This document shows positions 1 through 12,370 of a DNA stretch of 64,000 nt, piece after piece. The DNA comes from Tomocerus qinae (taxonomy: Eukaryota; Arthropoda; Collembola; Entomobryomorpha; Tomoceridae). The stretch spans positions 47,608,296 to 47,672,295 of the forward strand of contig CM034548.1 in the NCBI GenBank assembly GCA_020055645.1, given 5' to 3'. The notes below the pieces were generated by a model. That model saw only the letters and a list, made by a program, of their open reading frames with translations. It did no database searches and was not told where the DNA came from. The position numbers and the translations under genes are program-made. Position 1 is the stretch's first letter; each line of letters opens with the position of its first letter.

Positions 1-2992
1 AATCCAGCATAAAAAATGTCACCACAGAAATTATTTTCTAAGTTAAAAACTGTCATCGCCGAAAATGTCACCACCAAAAAAATGTTTAATTGAGTCACCA
101 CCAGTTTATGCCAAAAAAGTGAACACTAATTTTTGCCAAAAATGTGATTTTCAATTCCCAGCGTATTCCCAGTAATTTTGCTTGTGAAGTAAAAGAAACC
201 ATGGTAAGTCCCCATTTTTGATGGTATAAAAGCCTGTAGGACGGTCGTTTTTGTCGTATCGAGTTCATAAGCAAAGTGATGGGGGAGTATAGTATGCCAA
301 TTTGATCACTTAATATTTTAGCTACCCAAATCACAATACATTTAGCTACTGTGGAGTAACATGTAGTCATGTATACCGTTAGTGAACCGTTCATTAAGAA
401 TGCTTGACAGACTCCATGACAAAATACTTAGTGGCTTGGCGATATTTTAATCTCCGTCCGATTTCTGTAATTCCTTTTAGGGAATACATTGTTTAATGGA
501 GCATTTTCGGTAACGCGAATTTTCAAAGGGATTCTACAGGGAAATCCTCCGTCTTACAGGTCTTTGATTTTCAAATAAAACGAGATGTGGATACGTCAAA
601 CAAATAAAACTTTATTTGTGGAGTTCCAGTAAAAAGATTCGAGTCAAAAGAGCTCTCGATTCCAAAGAACATGTCCCGAGGATTCAAAAGTGAGATTTCC
701 AATATCGAAAGCCACAGAAATCATTCGGTGGATACATTGGGGATTTGAAACGTTGACTTTAGAATAACCTTCCTTTCTGACTTAATAGTATCATATTCTA
801 GTGGAAGTGCAGTGAAATAGCAATACTGTACATAATTTAATATCATACTGATTTATGCACCCATGACTGGGTTTAGTTAAAGTAGGTACTCATTTTAATT
901 ATTTACAGCCCAGACAACGTAAAACAAAAAAATATATAATTTTAACTGGAATTGGAGTGGAAGGACGTTTGGTGTGTGGTAATCCTTTTCATACCATCCC
1001 TAATTTACATGAGCAAATAATAATTTCAGTAATGTTTAATAATGTGAGTGAATTATTAATCATTCGAAAAAGGTTTTTAGATAGAAAAATTTGACTTGTT
1101 TTAGTACGTCACATTTAAAGAAAAGATTCGAATGTCAGTATATGTTTTATTTACTTGATGTATATGCATTTCCGTCATATTGTGTACATTTAAGTAATAT
1201 TACTGAAGGACTAGTATTTATTATTTATCAGACGAGGTTTCCGTAGTCAGCAGTTTTCCTTTTTGTGTCGAATAGCAGAAAGTCTTAACTGTAGTCTTAA
1301 TATTTATGTATAACGCAATGGGAAGGCTTTTATGTTGTCAAATTGAATCCAGCAGTGCTTAGTATCACACATGTAGTACCTAAGTAGTAGATGGGTAATT
1401 TATTACATAGACAGACATGCAACTTTTTAGCAAAGCGAGTAAATATGTGCACACTTAGATACATAATAATACATTTACTTGACATAATTTATTTACGAGA
1501 CGTACATCATGTTAATGTAGATAAAAATATTGTGTGCATAAGGTGTGTGTGGAAGCGCTTCTGCCAATAGTCAAGTACACTAATACAAACATGGTAGTAC
1601 CTACGTACAAGCTTCATAATATGCATATTTGTTCCTCTATTCTGACATAATTTCTGTTAAAAGAAGAGATGTAAAGTTACACATTGACAATCAGTGAGCT
1701 ACAAAAAGTCAATAGGAAAAGAAACAAACAGAGAAGTTTGTAGAGCAGGAGACATCGTGGGACTGTCGAATGTAAAGTGAAGATGTTGTAAGTAAATAGC
1801 ATGTTCATATAAAAAGTAATAGTGTATTGATTGTATCGTTGATGTGAGTGAAGATGGCAATATAAAATCAGAGTTCGCTTGTGAGCTTTGCTTGGCTAGG
1901 GCTTTCCTTTCTTCGGCTTCGTCAGCAATTTACATTTACACAGTCTAGTTCCAGTCGGCATCAGCAAACACATATCGGGAGCACTTGAGTGTGACTGTGA
2001 CTGCCTTGACTTGGCTGGAGAAAGTGAGTGAGTGTGGTGAGCAAATAAAATCGAGACGAAACACATTGCAGGACAAGAGTGTTACTTCGGGAGACTGTCG
2101 CCTATCAGCGTCCTACTACTTATATCTGCACCACTAACCATATAAACCCTCTACACAGGCTACTTATAGAAATATATATTTATTATACACTATAAATACG
2201 CTTTCTCTTTATATCGCTTCCCTAATAGCGACGTCCAACCCAAAGACCAGAAAAATACTACCCTGCCCGTCTCATCTCTACTGCACTACTACTTACTGCT
2301 ACTTACATGTAGTCTCTCTGTATCTCTATTGTATGCACAACTAGAAACAATAAAAGTGAATTTCGCATTTCACATATGAAAAAGGCGGAGGAAACTCAGA
2401 GAAAGTATCTTTAGTTATGTTATAACCCATAGACATTCTGCTAGTCTTCCATGTACTCAGTGCTAGACAAGACCGAAGCAAAGAAGAATCGATGACAGCC
2501 ACTTGGAACTAATACCTTCTCTCACTTTCTTCATTCTTCCCCTTCGCCAAAATACATATCTATATACACATAAGTATATATACAGTACATACTTACCTAT
2601 CTTCCGGTGTACACGGCCAATCCTAACTCTGTCACCAAATTTTAAATTCTACGCACCATAACTACTTTTAAAATATTATACAACGGATTTTTATATTCCT
2701 TTCAAATATTCAAATACTGAGATTTAAAACTGTAAAAAAGTATCCTTTTTTAAATGGGGTTTACTATTAGTTAAAAAGCTCAAAAAATGGTAATCAAGCT
2801 GAACACAGTAATTGGTATTGGCTTACATGTAGAAGAAAAGTAACTACAACACATATTTTGTATATATAATTTCCAGTGTTTTAATAATTGACTAAAATTA
2901 TCATTTTCCCGACTGTAGTTATTTTTTGGGACAGTTTTTATTCTCGTTTCACTAATTCTACTCTCGATAAAATAAATTTTCATGTCGTATGA
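1..2992. other. Non-coding A+T-rich DNA, no gene recognised
   Basis: No open frame here is longer than about 100 codons and none resembles a known protein. The left edge has a weak repeated phrase, listed separately. Around 1890-2060 there is a somewhat G+C-richer patch with GACTTGGCTGG and GTGAGTGAGTGTGG phrases, similar in flavour to other patches in the window. I see no RNA gene or transposon end. Confidence 0.6.
11..102. repeat. Degenerate short repeat at left edge
   Basis: The phrase TGTCACCAC or a close variant occurs at about 17, 51 (as TGTCATCGCC), 66 and 93 (as AGTCACCACC), each followed by an A-rich run. Spacing is irregular (15 to 34 bp), so this is either a decayed minisatellite or the edge of an array that starts before the window. 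Confidence 0.4.
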
Positions 2993-3040
2993 ACAGTTTT
3001 GAGTCCTGGAGCTAACTCCAGGACCAGGACTCAAAACTGT
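2993..3040. repeat. Perfect 17-bp inverted repeat
   Basis: ACAGTTTTGAGTCCTGG at 2993-3009 is the exact reverse complement of 3024-3040, with a 14-bp spacer. The spacer itself holds CTCCAGGAC, another partial copy of the arm. A perfect 17-bp match in DNA this A+T-rich is unlikely by chance. It could be a small foldback element, the core of a miniature transposon or a transcribed hairpin. I see no target duplication next to it. Confidence 0.7.
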
Positions 3041-6000
3041 CCATATCCACAACTTACGGAATCTACTGTATTTTATTAGATAAGTATATGTGTAGAGAGG
3101 GCCGTGTAGATGCCCCATAGAGCCTACCTAGGTATACATAACCTGGGTAGAGAATGCAATGTATAATATGCTAACTCCGACCTATTCATGTATACTTACT
3201 CCATTATAGTGTATTTTAGTGTTGGTATTCTTTCTCCACTTTTCCTTATTGTAACAATTTATCTGTAATAGTTGCATATGTCCATAAGTACCAAGACAGG
3301 TCCTTGCGTGGATGGATGTAGAGAGTTCCGTATAGAGATAACTGATATAAACATCAGTGAAAAAGTTGCACACTCCCATATCTTATACGCTTATGTAAGC
3401 ACAGTTACTAAAGAAGCGTAAAGTAAATGGTAAGTTGTTACGTATCTTAACATAACATAACGTATGGAGCATCATACAATATGCATGCACATATGTGAAA
3501 AATGTACCGAGAAATTTTACACCATCATAGCATTTATATATAGCCACTGTACTACACCATATCATTGAATTTCATTTCGCGATCCTTCCTCTGTCCTCCC
3601 CATTGTCTTGTTTCGCTCTACTCTGCTACAATATCTGGAGTAGCAATCTCTTCTCTGGTAATATCTTCACATCTAGAAGATAGACATACTTCCACAAGGA
3701 TAAATATAGACATACGTACGGAGACAAGAGTAATAATGCTGAACTTAAGGAGACAATAATGTATGAAAGGGGCTTCTATATCAAGATCGGTATACCATGT
3801 GAATAATAACTATAAGCTATCTGTATTACCTAGACACTCGTGCCCTGTCAAAAATGGAATCAAAGTGAATTCCAACTATCTGTGCCCCACAGTGGATACA
3901 GAATGGAATAGAGACAGTGGAATTTCTAGTATCTCTATTTCAACTTTTTTTGGGCAACTTTTCTCTGATTTCCTTGCCACACTAAACTACAGGACGCCAT
4001 TCTGCTAAGTTTTCTCGAGACACTTCGATTTTTCTTGCTATTCAAATTCACACTACTTATACATTCTGAATAGGTACATGTTATGTGGAGATAGTCTCCG
4101 ACCTGCATTACAATTACAATCTGTAGGCTACAAATAAATAGATTAGTTGATGGAGGGGTGAACAATAAATGTCAATTTACATACAGCCACATACCTAGGT
4201 AAGAGGTAACTGATGCCATTTGTCACAAGTAGGGAAACTGAATTTAGTAAATGTTAAATAAAAACTGTTACGTGTAGGAGTGTGCAGATAAATAATGGAA
4301 ATGCTGGGTTGACATGCAGTTATATCTTAAGAATATTATGTCTGGTATGGAAGCTTTTGTGAGGAGCATTTCAAATTTTAAAAAAGTTAACTTGCACAAC
4401 AAGGATTCTTGGGGTTTGCATTTGAAGCAGAGAACAAGTTGAGTGTGGTGGTGTGTGAGGGCTGAGCAGTGGGAGATACAGAATGTGGGAAATAGATAAT
4501 AAAATGCACATAGTAGGTAATATTTATTATATCTATTCGTCCTGGTATTGGGTTCAGAGGCAGTTATATCAAGGGAGATGGATGGCTAGATAGGTAGCTA
4601 GGTAGATTTAAAGGGAGGCAGAGAGACGGCGAGAGATACGACGAAGCAGGACTTGAGCAAAGCAAATGGTTATCCTTTTGCTCATCCTTCTCTCTCATTT
4701 TATCTTAAAGTCTTTCCGATGCATTCGATTGATCCATTCATTTCATCCAACTCAACTCAGGCTCAACTCAATTTAATACGATTCAATTCACTCAGAGACT
4801 GTATGCAAAGCAAATCTTTCTCCACACCGACAAACTAGACTGTCTATATTATGGGACTATCTCCGAGCAGCCACAACAGCACAATACCCACACCATACCC
4901 ACAACGAGTCGACTCAACTCCAATCAGGGATCAGTTTTTCATTTTTCCAATGCTCTGGATGCAGCCATGGAGAAATCCAGAAAATTGGTAAACCATACAA
5001 ATAGTCGACCATATGTACACAGTCATTCCCTAGCATCATCTCCGATTTCCTCGAGACGTATGTAAGCAAATACTTCCCTCAACATTCCGCTCCGATGTAG
5101 ACTCAATTTAATTACTACATATTTGTCCATTCTATATTTCCGTTTTTACAACATTCTCAGTTATTCCTTTTCATGCAGATCAGTATGTAGAATGCATCCA
5201 TCAAAACAGGATATCACTATCAATCCTACTACTGCCACAACAATAAACGGAAAAGCCCTACAAAGGCGTCTCTGAAAATCTACCACGTTGTTGTTCCCAC
5301 AATTTTATCCACAACTCTTCTTTTCAAAACCTTCATACGTTGTGCAGTCTGTCAGTTTTATTTATTGCAGATATTCAATAAACAAACTGAATGCAGCAAG
5401 ACTGCTGGTTCTTGTTGTACTTACGATATTTGGCATACCCAATACATAATAATGCGAATATATCTTTGTGCATAATTGAGCTTTGACTATTTTCTTTATT
5501 ACGTACTATAATACTACATCTATACATCTGAGTTTATATACTTTCTGCATTTATGTTATAGATTCATTTGCAAGAACACCGACTATAAATAATAGTAGAA
5601 TATACCATCTACTGTAGATGAGTAGAGGAGATGTATTCGATAAAAAATGATTATCTTGTTTCATTAATTTTGACTGGAGCTAAGCCAACGGGAGGATTAA
5701 GTTACCAAATTGTTTCCTTCATTCTTTTAATCATGAATACCTTTAATGATGAATCTCATTTCAACTATGGTCTTCCAAGCCATTGCACTACTTGTTCTTA
5801 AATTAAAAGTAGTGCATAGAGTAGATACTTAGTAGACAGTAGAGCCCATAGAACGTCGATTGTTGCCATGGTTTAGTGCCAGGTACATCTGTAAAGAAAT
5901 TCTTCCAAAACCCGGTGTGGGAAAATGGATGTAAAGTAATTTCCATTTACTTTTCAATAAAAAAGTCCAAATCGCGGTTTAAATGGTTCATGGTCTATTC

Positions 6001-8285
6001 CATCGAAAAATAAACGGAAATTGATTTACATGCATTTTGCTACTCTAGGGTTTGGATGATATATGCCCCTCACAGTTGTACCTGGTACTACTAAACCAAG
6101 GTAGAACTAAAATATTTTTACATGAAAATGACTGCTCTATTTGCGACTCTGTTCGTAATTTGTGAAAAAGAAACTATTAAATAGGTAAAGTAGTGTAGAG
6201 AGTAAATATTGCGTTTGACTAGGCACATAACCAAGCAGATATGCATACTACTATACTAGATTTATATATGTGTTATGTAATATTAAATATAGAATACACG
6301 CACATTTGCAGAAAATATCTCTCCCTCTGAGTACGAGATTTTGAATTTACATTATTTACAACGATGTATTCATTGGAAATCACAATTCGAATTCCGACGG
6401 GGAACGAGTATCGATTATTTACAGATCCGTCTGCATCATTCAAAGAAGTCGAGTAATAATTCAAGGATTTTTCTAGCTGGAATATTTGTTAACTTACTGA
6501 AACTGCTTAATTAAAGTTGTAAAGATATAATTTAAATACTTTTTACAGGAAAGAATAGAGAAGATAATTATAAATGTTCTAGCCTTCTTTCACTGATATT
6601 CCTTCGATTCAATAACGATGATTTATGTCTATGCTGGCAAAAAATGTTCAAATTGGATTGAAATGATCGTCGTAATGGTGAACGTGGATTTTTGCATTTC
6701 CCTGGTTAGGTCTCTGAGGAAACGGTTAGTATTTCTGCTTGTGTCGCATATGACATTGCAATGTACTTGCAGGCTTTTCTTAAATATGCATTAGAAACAA
6801 GTAGAAGGTGCTGTGTGGGTGATGGAAGGACATACTGAAGAAAATGAGTTTAGTAAAGATGGTTAATGTTAAAAGCAGAAGACACGGGAAGAAAGTGAAG
6901 TAAAATGAATGGATTTCTAACCAGAAAAGCTTCAAATGTAAAAACAAGCGTTGGATTTGTGATATGCGACAGACAGACAGCCGGAGAGAGACAAGAACAA
7001 GACAGAGTCCCTATGACTGGATAGTGGAGAAGAATCCCGAAATGCCATTGCAATAGCACGTAACATATTTCTAAGTAAACTCCTAGTCCAAATAAAATTT
7101 TCCACTCCTGCTCTGCAGACACGTGTGACTGATGCAGAAAGCAAGAGCAGTCTGTTTCTAGAAAATGCATTGCATTCTAATAATGCGCTATGTGTGATAT
7201 GTAATAGCTAGGCCATTGGATATCCTGGAGTGTATCTGGCCTATACCACTTACTATTCTCATCCTTTTGCATAACACGTAGCCACTAACATACTAAATAC
7301 TAGAGACATCCGTTATGTAAAGTAAAAGTGGAACAGTATTATTATGTACATTCGCTGAACATTGTCCTCTGAAATGCATATAGATGCTCTGCATAGATAT
7401 ATAGATAGATGGCATAGATAGATGCCTGTCACGTATATACATGTATTTTTGTGGATTTATGAATGTATGTAAAGCATGTTATGTAAAAAAGCAGAGCCAC
7501 TTTTATCAACTCATGTTCATGTAAACGTTTAGGGTTCGGTAGGGCAATGATTAAGTTTCACTATTATATGCACTTTAGCTCTTCAAGATAACTCAAACGA
7601 GCATTTGATACATATTTGATACATATATGAATGACTAACTGGATAACAGGAATAATTTAAATCTCAAAGTAAGTAGAATAAACTGCAACTACATATCTGA
7701 TAAACGAAACAATTTTTCATATAAAAATCTGAAACGCGAATCAAAATGTAGCTCTGCACCCAAATTTAATTGCATTTTCTCAAAAGCAATTCCATTGCAG
7801 TATTCTACTCTCATAAATAATGTATTTGTGTGTGTACTGCGGATATTGCACTTTCCATTACTTAAAGATGACATTTGTGTTGCTTTATGCTGCGTCTAAT
7901 CTGTTTCATAAGATGTTATAGTAATAAGTGACCAGTGAATGAATGAAGCTCTAAAATGTCAGGTTGAGTCTGACCATCAATGCAATGTACTTCCCAGGAT
8001 AGTTGTAGGTGGCTATTCATGATTACTTGCTAAGGTTCATTCATAGTAATCGGGATTTCTTGGCTTTCTTCCAATTTAGGCAGTAATATGTGGTGGAACT
8101 ATTAAATCTGTGTTTCACCTTGCAGGCAAGCTCTTAACGGTATTACAGTCTAAGAGTACTGCTTTGGCTACTGACTGATTGGACAAGGAACCTTAAATGA
8201 CATTTTTTGTCTTTTTGTGGCCTTACTTATAATAAAGACTTAAAAGACGGTTTTTTGCCTTTTCATTTTGTGTAAAAACTTATCA
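3041..8285. other. Non-coding DNA, no gene recognised
   Basis: Open frames are all under 110 codons and unrecognisable. Near 4741-4800 and 4905-4925 there are runs of CTCAACTCAA-type words, part of a motif dispersed through the window. Short GATA/TAGA-type simple repeats occur near 4580-4605 and 7395-7425. I see no transposon ends, tRNA or rRNA. Confidence 0.55.
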
Positions 8286-8562
8286 TCATACCCATAGGAT
8301 AATCATAAAGTGGAGTTGCGCTATGAAAAATTTCCGTGATAATGTTTAAATGTAAAAGATGAACTTTGTGTAACTACGCAGGCGCAAGAATAATTACAAT
8401 ATTTCTAAATCAAACCAAATGCTGCCCGGGTGATAAAAGGACTTTAGACAACAACTTTAGAAAAGATTTCACTTTTTGGTAAAATGATTGGATTTGGTTT
8501 CATTAATATTATGAGTGGGTAGTGTTGATAATTTCCCGTCCGTAGCACGGGCTTATTTCTAG
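8286..8562 (+). mobile_element. Non-autonomous Helitron, copy 1
   Basis: This 277-bp element starts with TCATACCCATAGGATAAT and ends with a CCCGT...ACGGG hairpin (8535-8551), seven bases, then CTAG. It lies between an A (8285) and a T (8563), with no target duplication. These are the classic marks of a Helitron: 5' TC, a subterminal 3' hairpin, a CTRR end and insertion between A and T. It is too short for the Rep/helicase protein, so it must have been moved in trans. It shares start, body and end with the copy 1.9 kb downstream on the same strand. Confidence 0.85.
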
Positions 8563-10428
8563 TAATGCACATTTTAGTTAGACATATGAGAAGGAAATTT
8601 ATGTGAATTTAACATTGTGTATGAAAAGGACAAGTTATTGACTGGTCCCCCTGGACTCCTGTTGAATTTAAAATTTGGTTTCATTTCGAAAGATTCTAAT
8701 ATTATCCCAGAGGTAGCTCATTGTTTTATGTAATGTGCATCTCATAATAAGCGCAATTTCGCTTTACCTACAACACAAATGTAGATATAGGAAGATAACA
8801 TCGAAGAAGAGCTAATTGTAATATAATTATTGTTTGTGTAGATGGTGGAATTAGTACGATAAGTATTTGGCTAAACTTCTTCTTTTAGTAAAAAACAAAC
8901 CATATTTGCTTTTTTGTTTTCTTGGCAATAAAGTCTTGTGTGGCTACGTAGTGTTTGCACAATAGTTAAAACAAAGTCGCAATGTTGCTATACAGAATTG
9001 ACTTGGATTTGACTGCTTTTTTCCGTCATGGTCTGACTGCAGATGAAAAACACATAATAAGCAGCATATAGTGTATATTACTAAGTAGGTGGGTAATAGG
9101 TACGAAGGTGGATATTAACATCAACGGTATAATAAGGCAAAGGAAGTAAAAGAACAAGTTATTTTTCTCTATCCATACATAGCGGGCTTAGCTATTCGGG
9201 TTGCGTTTGATCTAAAAGATTTTCATGCATTTTTTATTTACCGGCAAGGACTAGAAATGAGCCCCTAATGTTTTTATATTTCCCAGAGGCATACTTATTA
9301 CTTTTCCTATGATATCATAACTCTCTTGCTTAACTGCTCCCTCCAATGCTTATAGAAAATAGTAGAAGTGTGTGTGTGCATGTAAATGCTAAGAGCCAGT
9401 TGAGTAGGGAATTTTTTCATCTTTTCTCCTGCCGATGCATTTCCAACTCTTGTCATCATTATACTATTAGATATCCGTCTAATACTCCTCCACTCGTATA
9501 CATTACTGTTACAGAATTTCTTTAATGTTCACTCCGGTGCAGTGATGATGAGAAAGATGGCTTTTGGGCAATTTACAAAAGTGCTTGTCAACATGTAGAT
9601 TAACAGTCGAGTCCGTTGAGTCGATTCAACTGAGTGAGACACGACAACTTAGACAGGCAGCCTGGAAAGGTTTTCATCTTTTCAAAGAGATTACGAAACT
9701 ACTAAATACATACTTAATGCTGCTCCATTTTACAAATAATATTACATGCCAACAGAATTACGGGTATTAGTGGATTGCAAGTCATTGCTCACCTACTACA
9801 TTGATTTACAATCCAAGGACAGACTGACTGTTGGCCTCACTAATCATAATACCATCTACTTATATCAATATGCTACAGCTCCAGAGAAAAGCTTAACATT
9901 TTTGATCAGAATCAGATGTCATTTTTATAAGTTGTATGTAGCCTTATGTCTGGTGACCGAATATCAACATTGCCTGAACTCCAGATAGCTCACCTTCGTC
10001 ATTATTATTGTCTTATCAACATTGACATTCCTGAACACACAGGTCAAAATTAATTGATATCCCCTTATGGAAAACAGCTCAAATTCACCTTTGAGTTGAA
10101 AAGTCTGACACTTACTAACTGAATTAATTAGTCGCCTCTTTAATTAGTGGTTATATCACTCATTACAGATAGTCGTTACTATCATAATATTGAGCATCCT
10201 GCAACTCACCTTCAAACTTCTACTTGAATGAACTGCCAAGATTTTGGAATGCAATACTATGAAAATTTATTTTATTTAAATACACCACCATTTAATGTCT
10301 GTTCAACAGGTTCGTACTGATTCAAATTCGATATACTTCTTTTTATGACCTACATAGCCATTTTGATTTTCTAGTTTCAAATTTGCGTGACAAAAGTTTA
10401 TAGGTTAACATTTATACATCACACCCAT
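8563..10428. other. Spacer between two Helitrons, no gene recognised
   Basis: This is unique-looking A+T-rich DNA. A motif at 9252-9264 (CTAGAAATGAGCCC) looks like an inverted Helitron tail, but there is no hairpin beside it. TCAAC/TGAGT-type words occur at 9605-9645. Frames at 9564-9770 and 9746-9988 are short and unrecognised. Confidence 0.5.
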
Positions 10429-10701
10429 AGGATAATTGTAAAGTGGAGTTGCGCTATGAAAAAATGAACTTTGTGTAACTATGCAGACGCAAGAATAATT
10501 GCAATATTTTGAAATTAAACCAATTGCTGCCCGGGTAATAACAGGACTTTAAATTAAACCAATTGCTGCCCGGGTAATAACAGGACTTTAAACAGCAACT
10601 TTAGAAAATATTTCACTTTTGTGATAAAATGATTTGATTTGGTGTTATTATGAGTGGGTAGCGTTGATAATTTCCCGTCCGTAGGACGGACTTATTTCTA
10701 G
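10429..10701 (+). mobile_element. Non-autonomous Helitron, copy 2
   Basis: This 273-bp relative of the element at 8286-8562 begins with TCACACCCATAGGATAAT after an A (10428). It ends with a CCGTCC-GTA-GGACGG hairpin (10675-10689) and CTAG (10698-10701), followed by T. It lacks about 30 bp present near the left end of copy 1. It also has an internal tandem duplication of 39 bp, with units starting at 10512 and 10551. The hairpin arms differ from copy 1 yet still pair, as expected if the fold matters for termination. It has no coding capacity. Confidence 0.85.
10512..10589 (+). repeat. 39-bp tandem duplication inside Helitron copy 2
   Basis: The 39-bp unit AAATTAAACC...CAGGACTTT at 10512-10550 is repeated from 10551 with no visible change. 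Copy 1 has the segment once, so the duplication arose in this copy or its immediate source, recently enough to leave the units identical. Confidence 0.85.
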
Positions 10702-12196
10702 TTTACTATAAATGCCATACAATTTTTGATGCAGGAAAATTTACAACTCTGCTCAGGGTAAGTGAATAATAGTACTATTTAATTTAAATGAATGTTTGGT
10801 ATATTATTATTGTGACACCGTAGAGAGAACATCTATAAGCTGGCCAGAACGCGTCAATAAATCTGATCGATCAATCAATCAAATATAATTATATGATGGG
10901 ATATTGGGATGGTATGTTTGGTATATTATTACAGTTTAGTAGATTGGGAAGTGGGAGTAAAATGAACGGAGTCGTCCTATGGTTTTAAACCATGAGGCAT
11001 GGGTATTTCGTGGTAAGTAGATTCACACGTGTCTATGAAGCGGTTGACTGGTAGTAGAGCTGATCTAATTGTAAGTAAATAGCAATGGAAACATCTCATT
11101 TAAACTGTCTCTCGGCAGACTGCTCTTGCTAAGTAAACATATACGAGAGGGACAATGAAAATAGAATGTCACTTTGTGTATGTGTGGCTGGATCGTATTT
11201 ACTTTTCTAGCTGGCACTCAGTAGTGACGGTGTCTCCTCAAAACAGGGAAATTTCGGGAGACGTTCAGCAAAGGCGCTAAAACAGTGAAATGAATGTACT
11301 GTTGTAGTAAATGCATAAAGGCTGCAAGTTAATTTTATCTGTGTTGAACAAGTACAGACTCAACCAGAAATATAATTTTTGGTAAAATAAACGAACATAG
11401 ACAATGTAATGCAATGTAGCGAGGCAAAATGCGTAGTCGGGCGTTGATGTGTGTAAATAGTGCGTAATTTTGCAGAAACCAAGTATCTAATGGCATCTGA
11501 ATATCTACAGACATATATTTACATCTACCGGAGTGCATGTCTATGAACGGAGTATGAGCCGAGAGTTGGGACAAACAAAAGGAAATGGATGCAATGCATT
11601 GGAATATAAATAGAACTGTGAATTAGATTTGTCCCTAGAGGATAGAGACAAAGTTGCTCTGTATGTAAATGAATGTAGCGTTCTTCTGTCCCATGTATTT
11701 AGTCCGTGCTCAGTCATTTGATGCATGTATGTTTAGTTGGGAGTTTGGACAACTACTGCTCCATGTACGGTAGTACAACCAAGTACATTTTGTTAGCATT
11801 CCATATTATACTTATATGATGCCGTGTATACTAGGTCTACAGACAGACAGCCAGTGCTTGTTAGGCAGAACAACACTTAATATACAGGGAGCATTACCAA
11901 CCAACATTCTGTATACAGACTCACAATCAGTCAGTCGGTATTCCCAGCAGTAGTGGCAAAATTAAACCTACTGGTTTTTAGTGACAACTTTAGCGTGACT
12001 TATTGGCAGACATATTTCTCTTGCAGCTCAACATCATTTACAAAGAACATAAGAAACGGAAAGAAATTTCTAGAGATGGAAATAGAATTTACTGGATGTG
12101 CCTTACAGTTTCATGGTTTTTCTTGGTAAACATATTAAATGTACAAAATGTATGTACGTGGCTGTAATGTACGAGAAGATACGCATGTATAACTGC
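10702..12196. other. Non-coding DNA, no gene recognised
   Basis: There are only short unrecognised frames (at most about 80 codons), such as 11335-11574 on the minus strand. No repeat ends, tRNA or rRNA seen. Confidence 0.5.
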
Positions 12197-12370
12197 TTCA
12201 CTCTCACATTAATCTCTTTGTATTCGAAAGGCATTGGATCATATGTTGCATTACAATGGACCTCCCACGTTGATTTGCTCGACTCGAAGTTTGGGCTGAA
12301 GTTAAGCCTTTGTATTGCAACATAATGATCCATTGTCTTTCGAATACAAAGAGATTAACGTGCGAGTGAA
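12197..12370. repeat. Long hairpin: two 60-bp inverted arms
   Basis: The left arm 12197-12256 and right arm 12310-12370 are reverse complements at about 55 of 61 aligned positions, with one 1-base gap and a 53-bp loop. The arms include the exact stretch TTAATCTCTTTGTATTCGAA. Frames on both strands across here are an effect of the symmetry, not genes. It may be a foldback miniature transposon or a transcribed long hairpin feeding small-RNA production. No clear target duplication is visible, so its ends are uncertain. Confidence 0.8.

Noticed and set aside
9250-9270. Inverted Helitron tail CTAGAAATGAGCCC
   Set aside because: No hairpin at the expected place and no matching start; likely coincidence.
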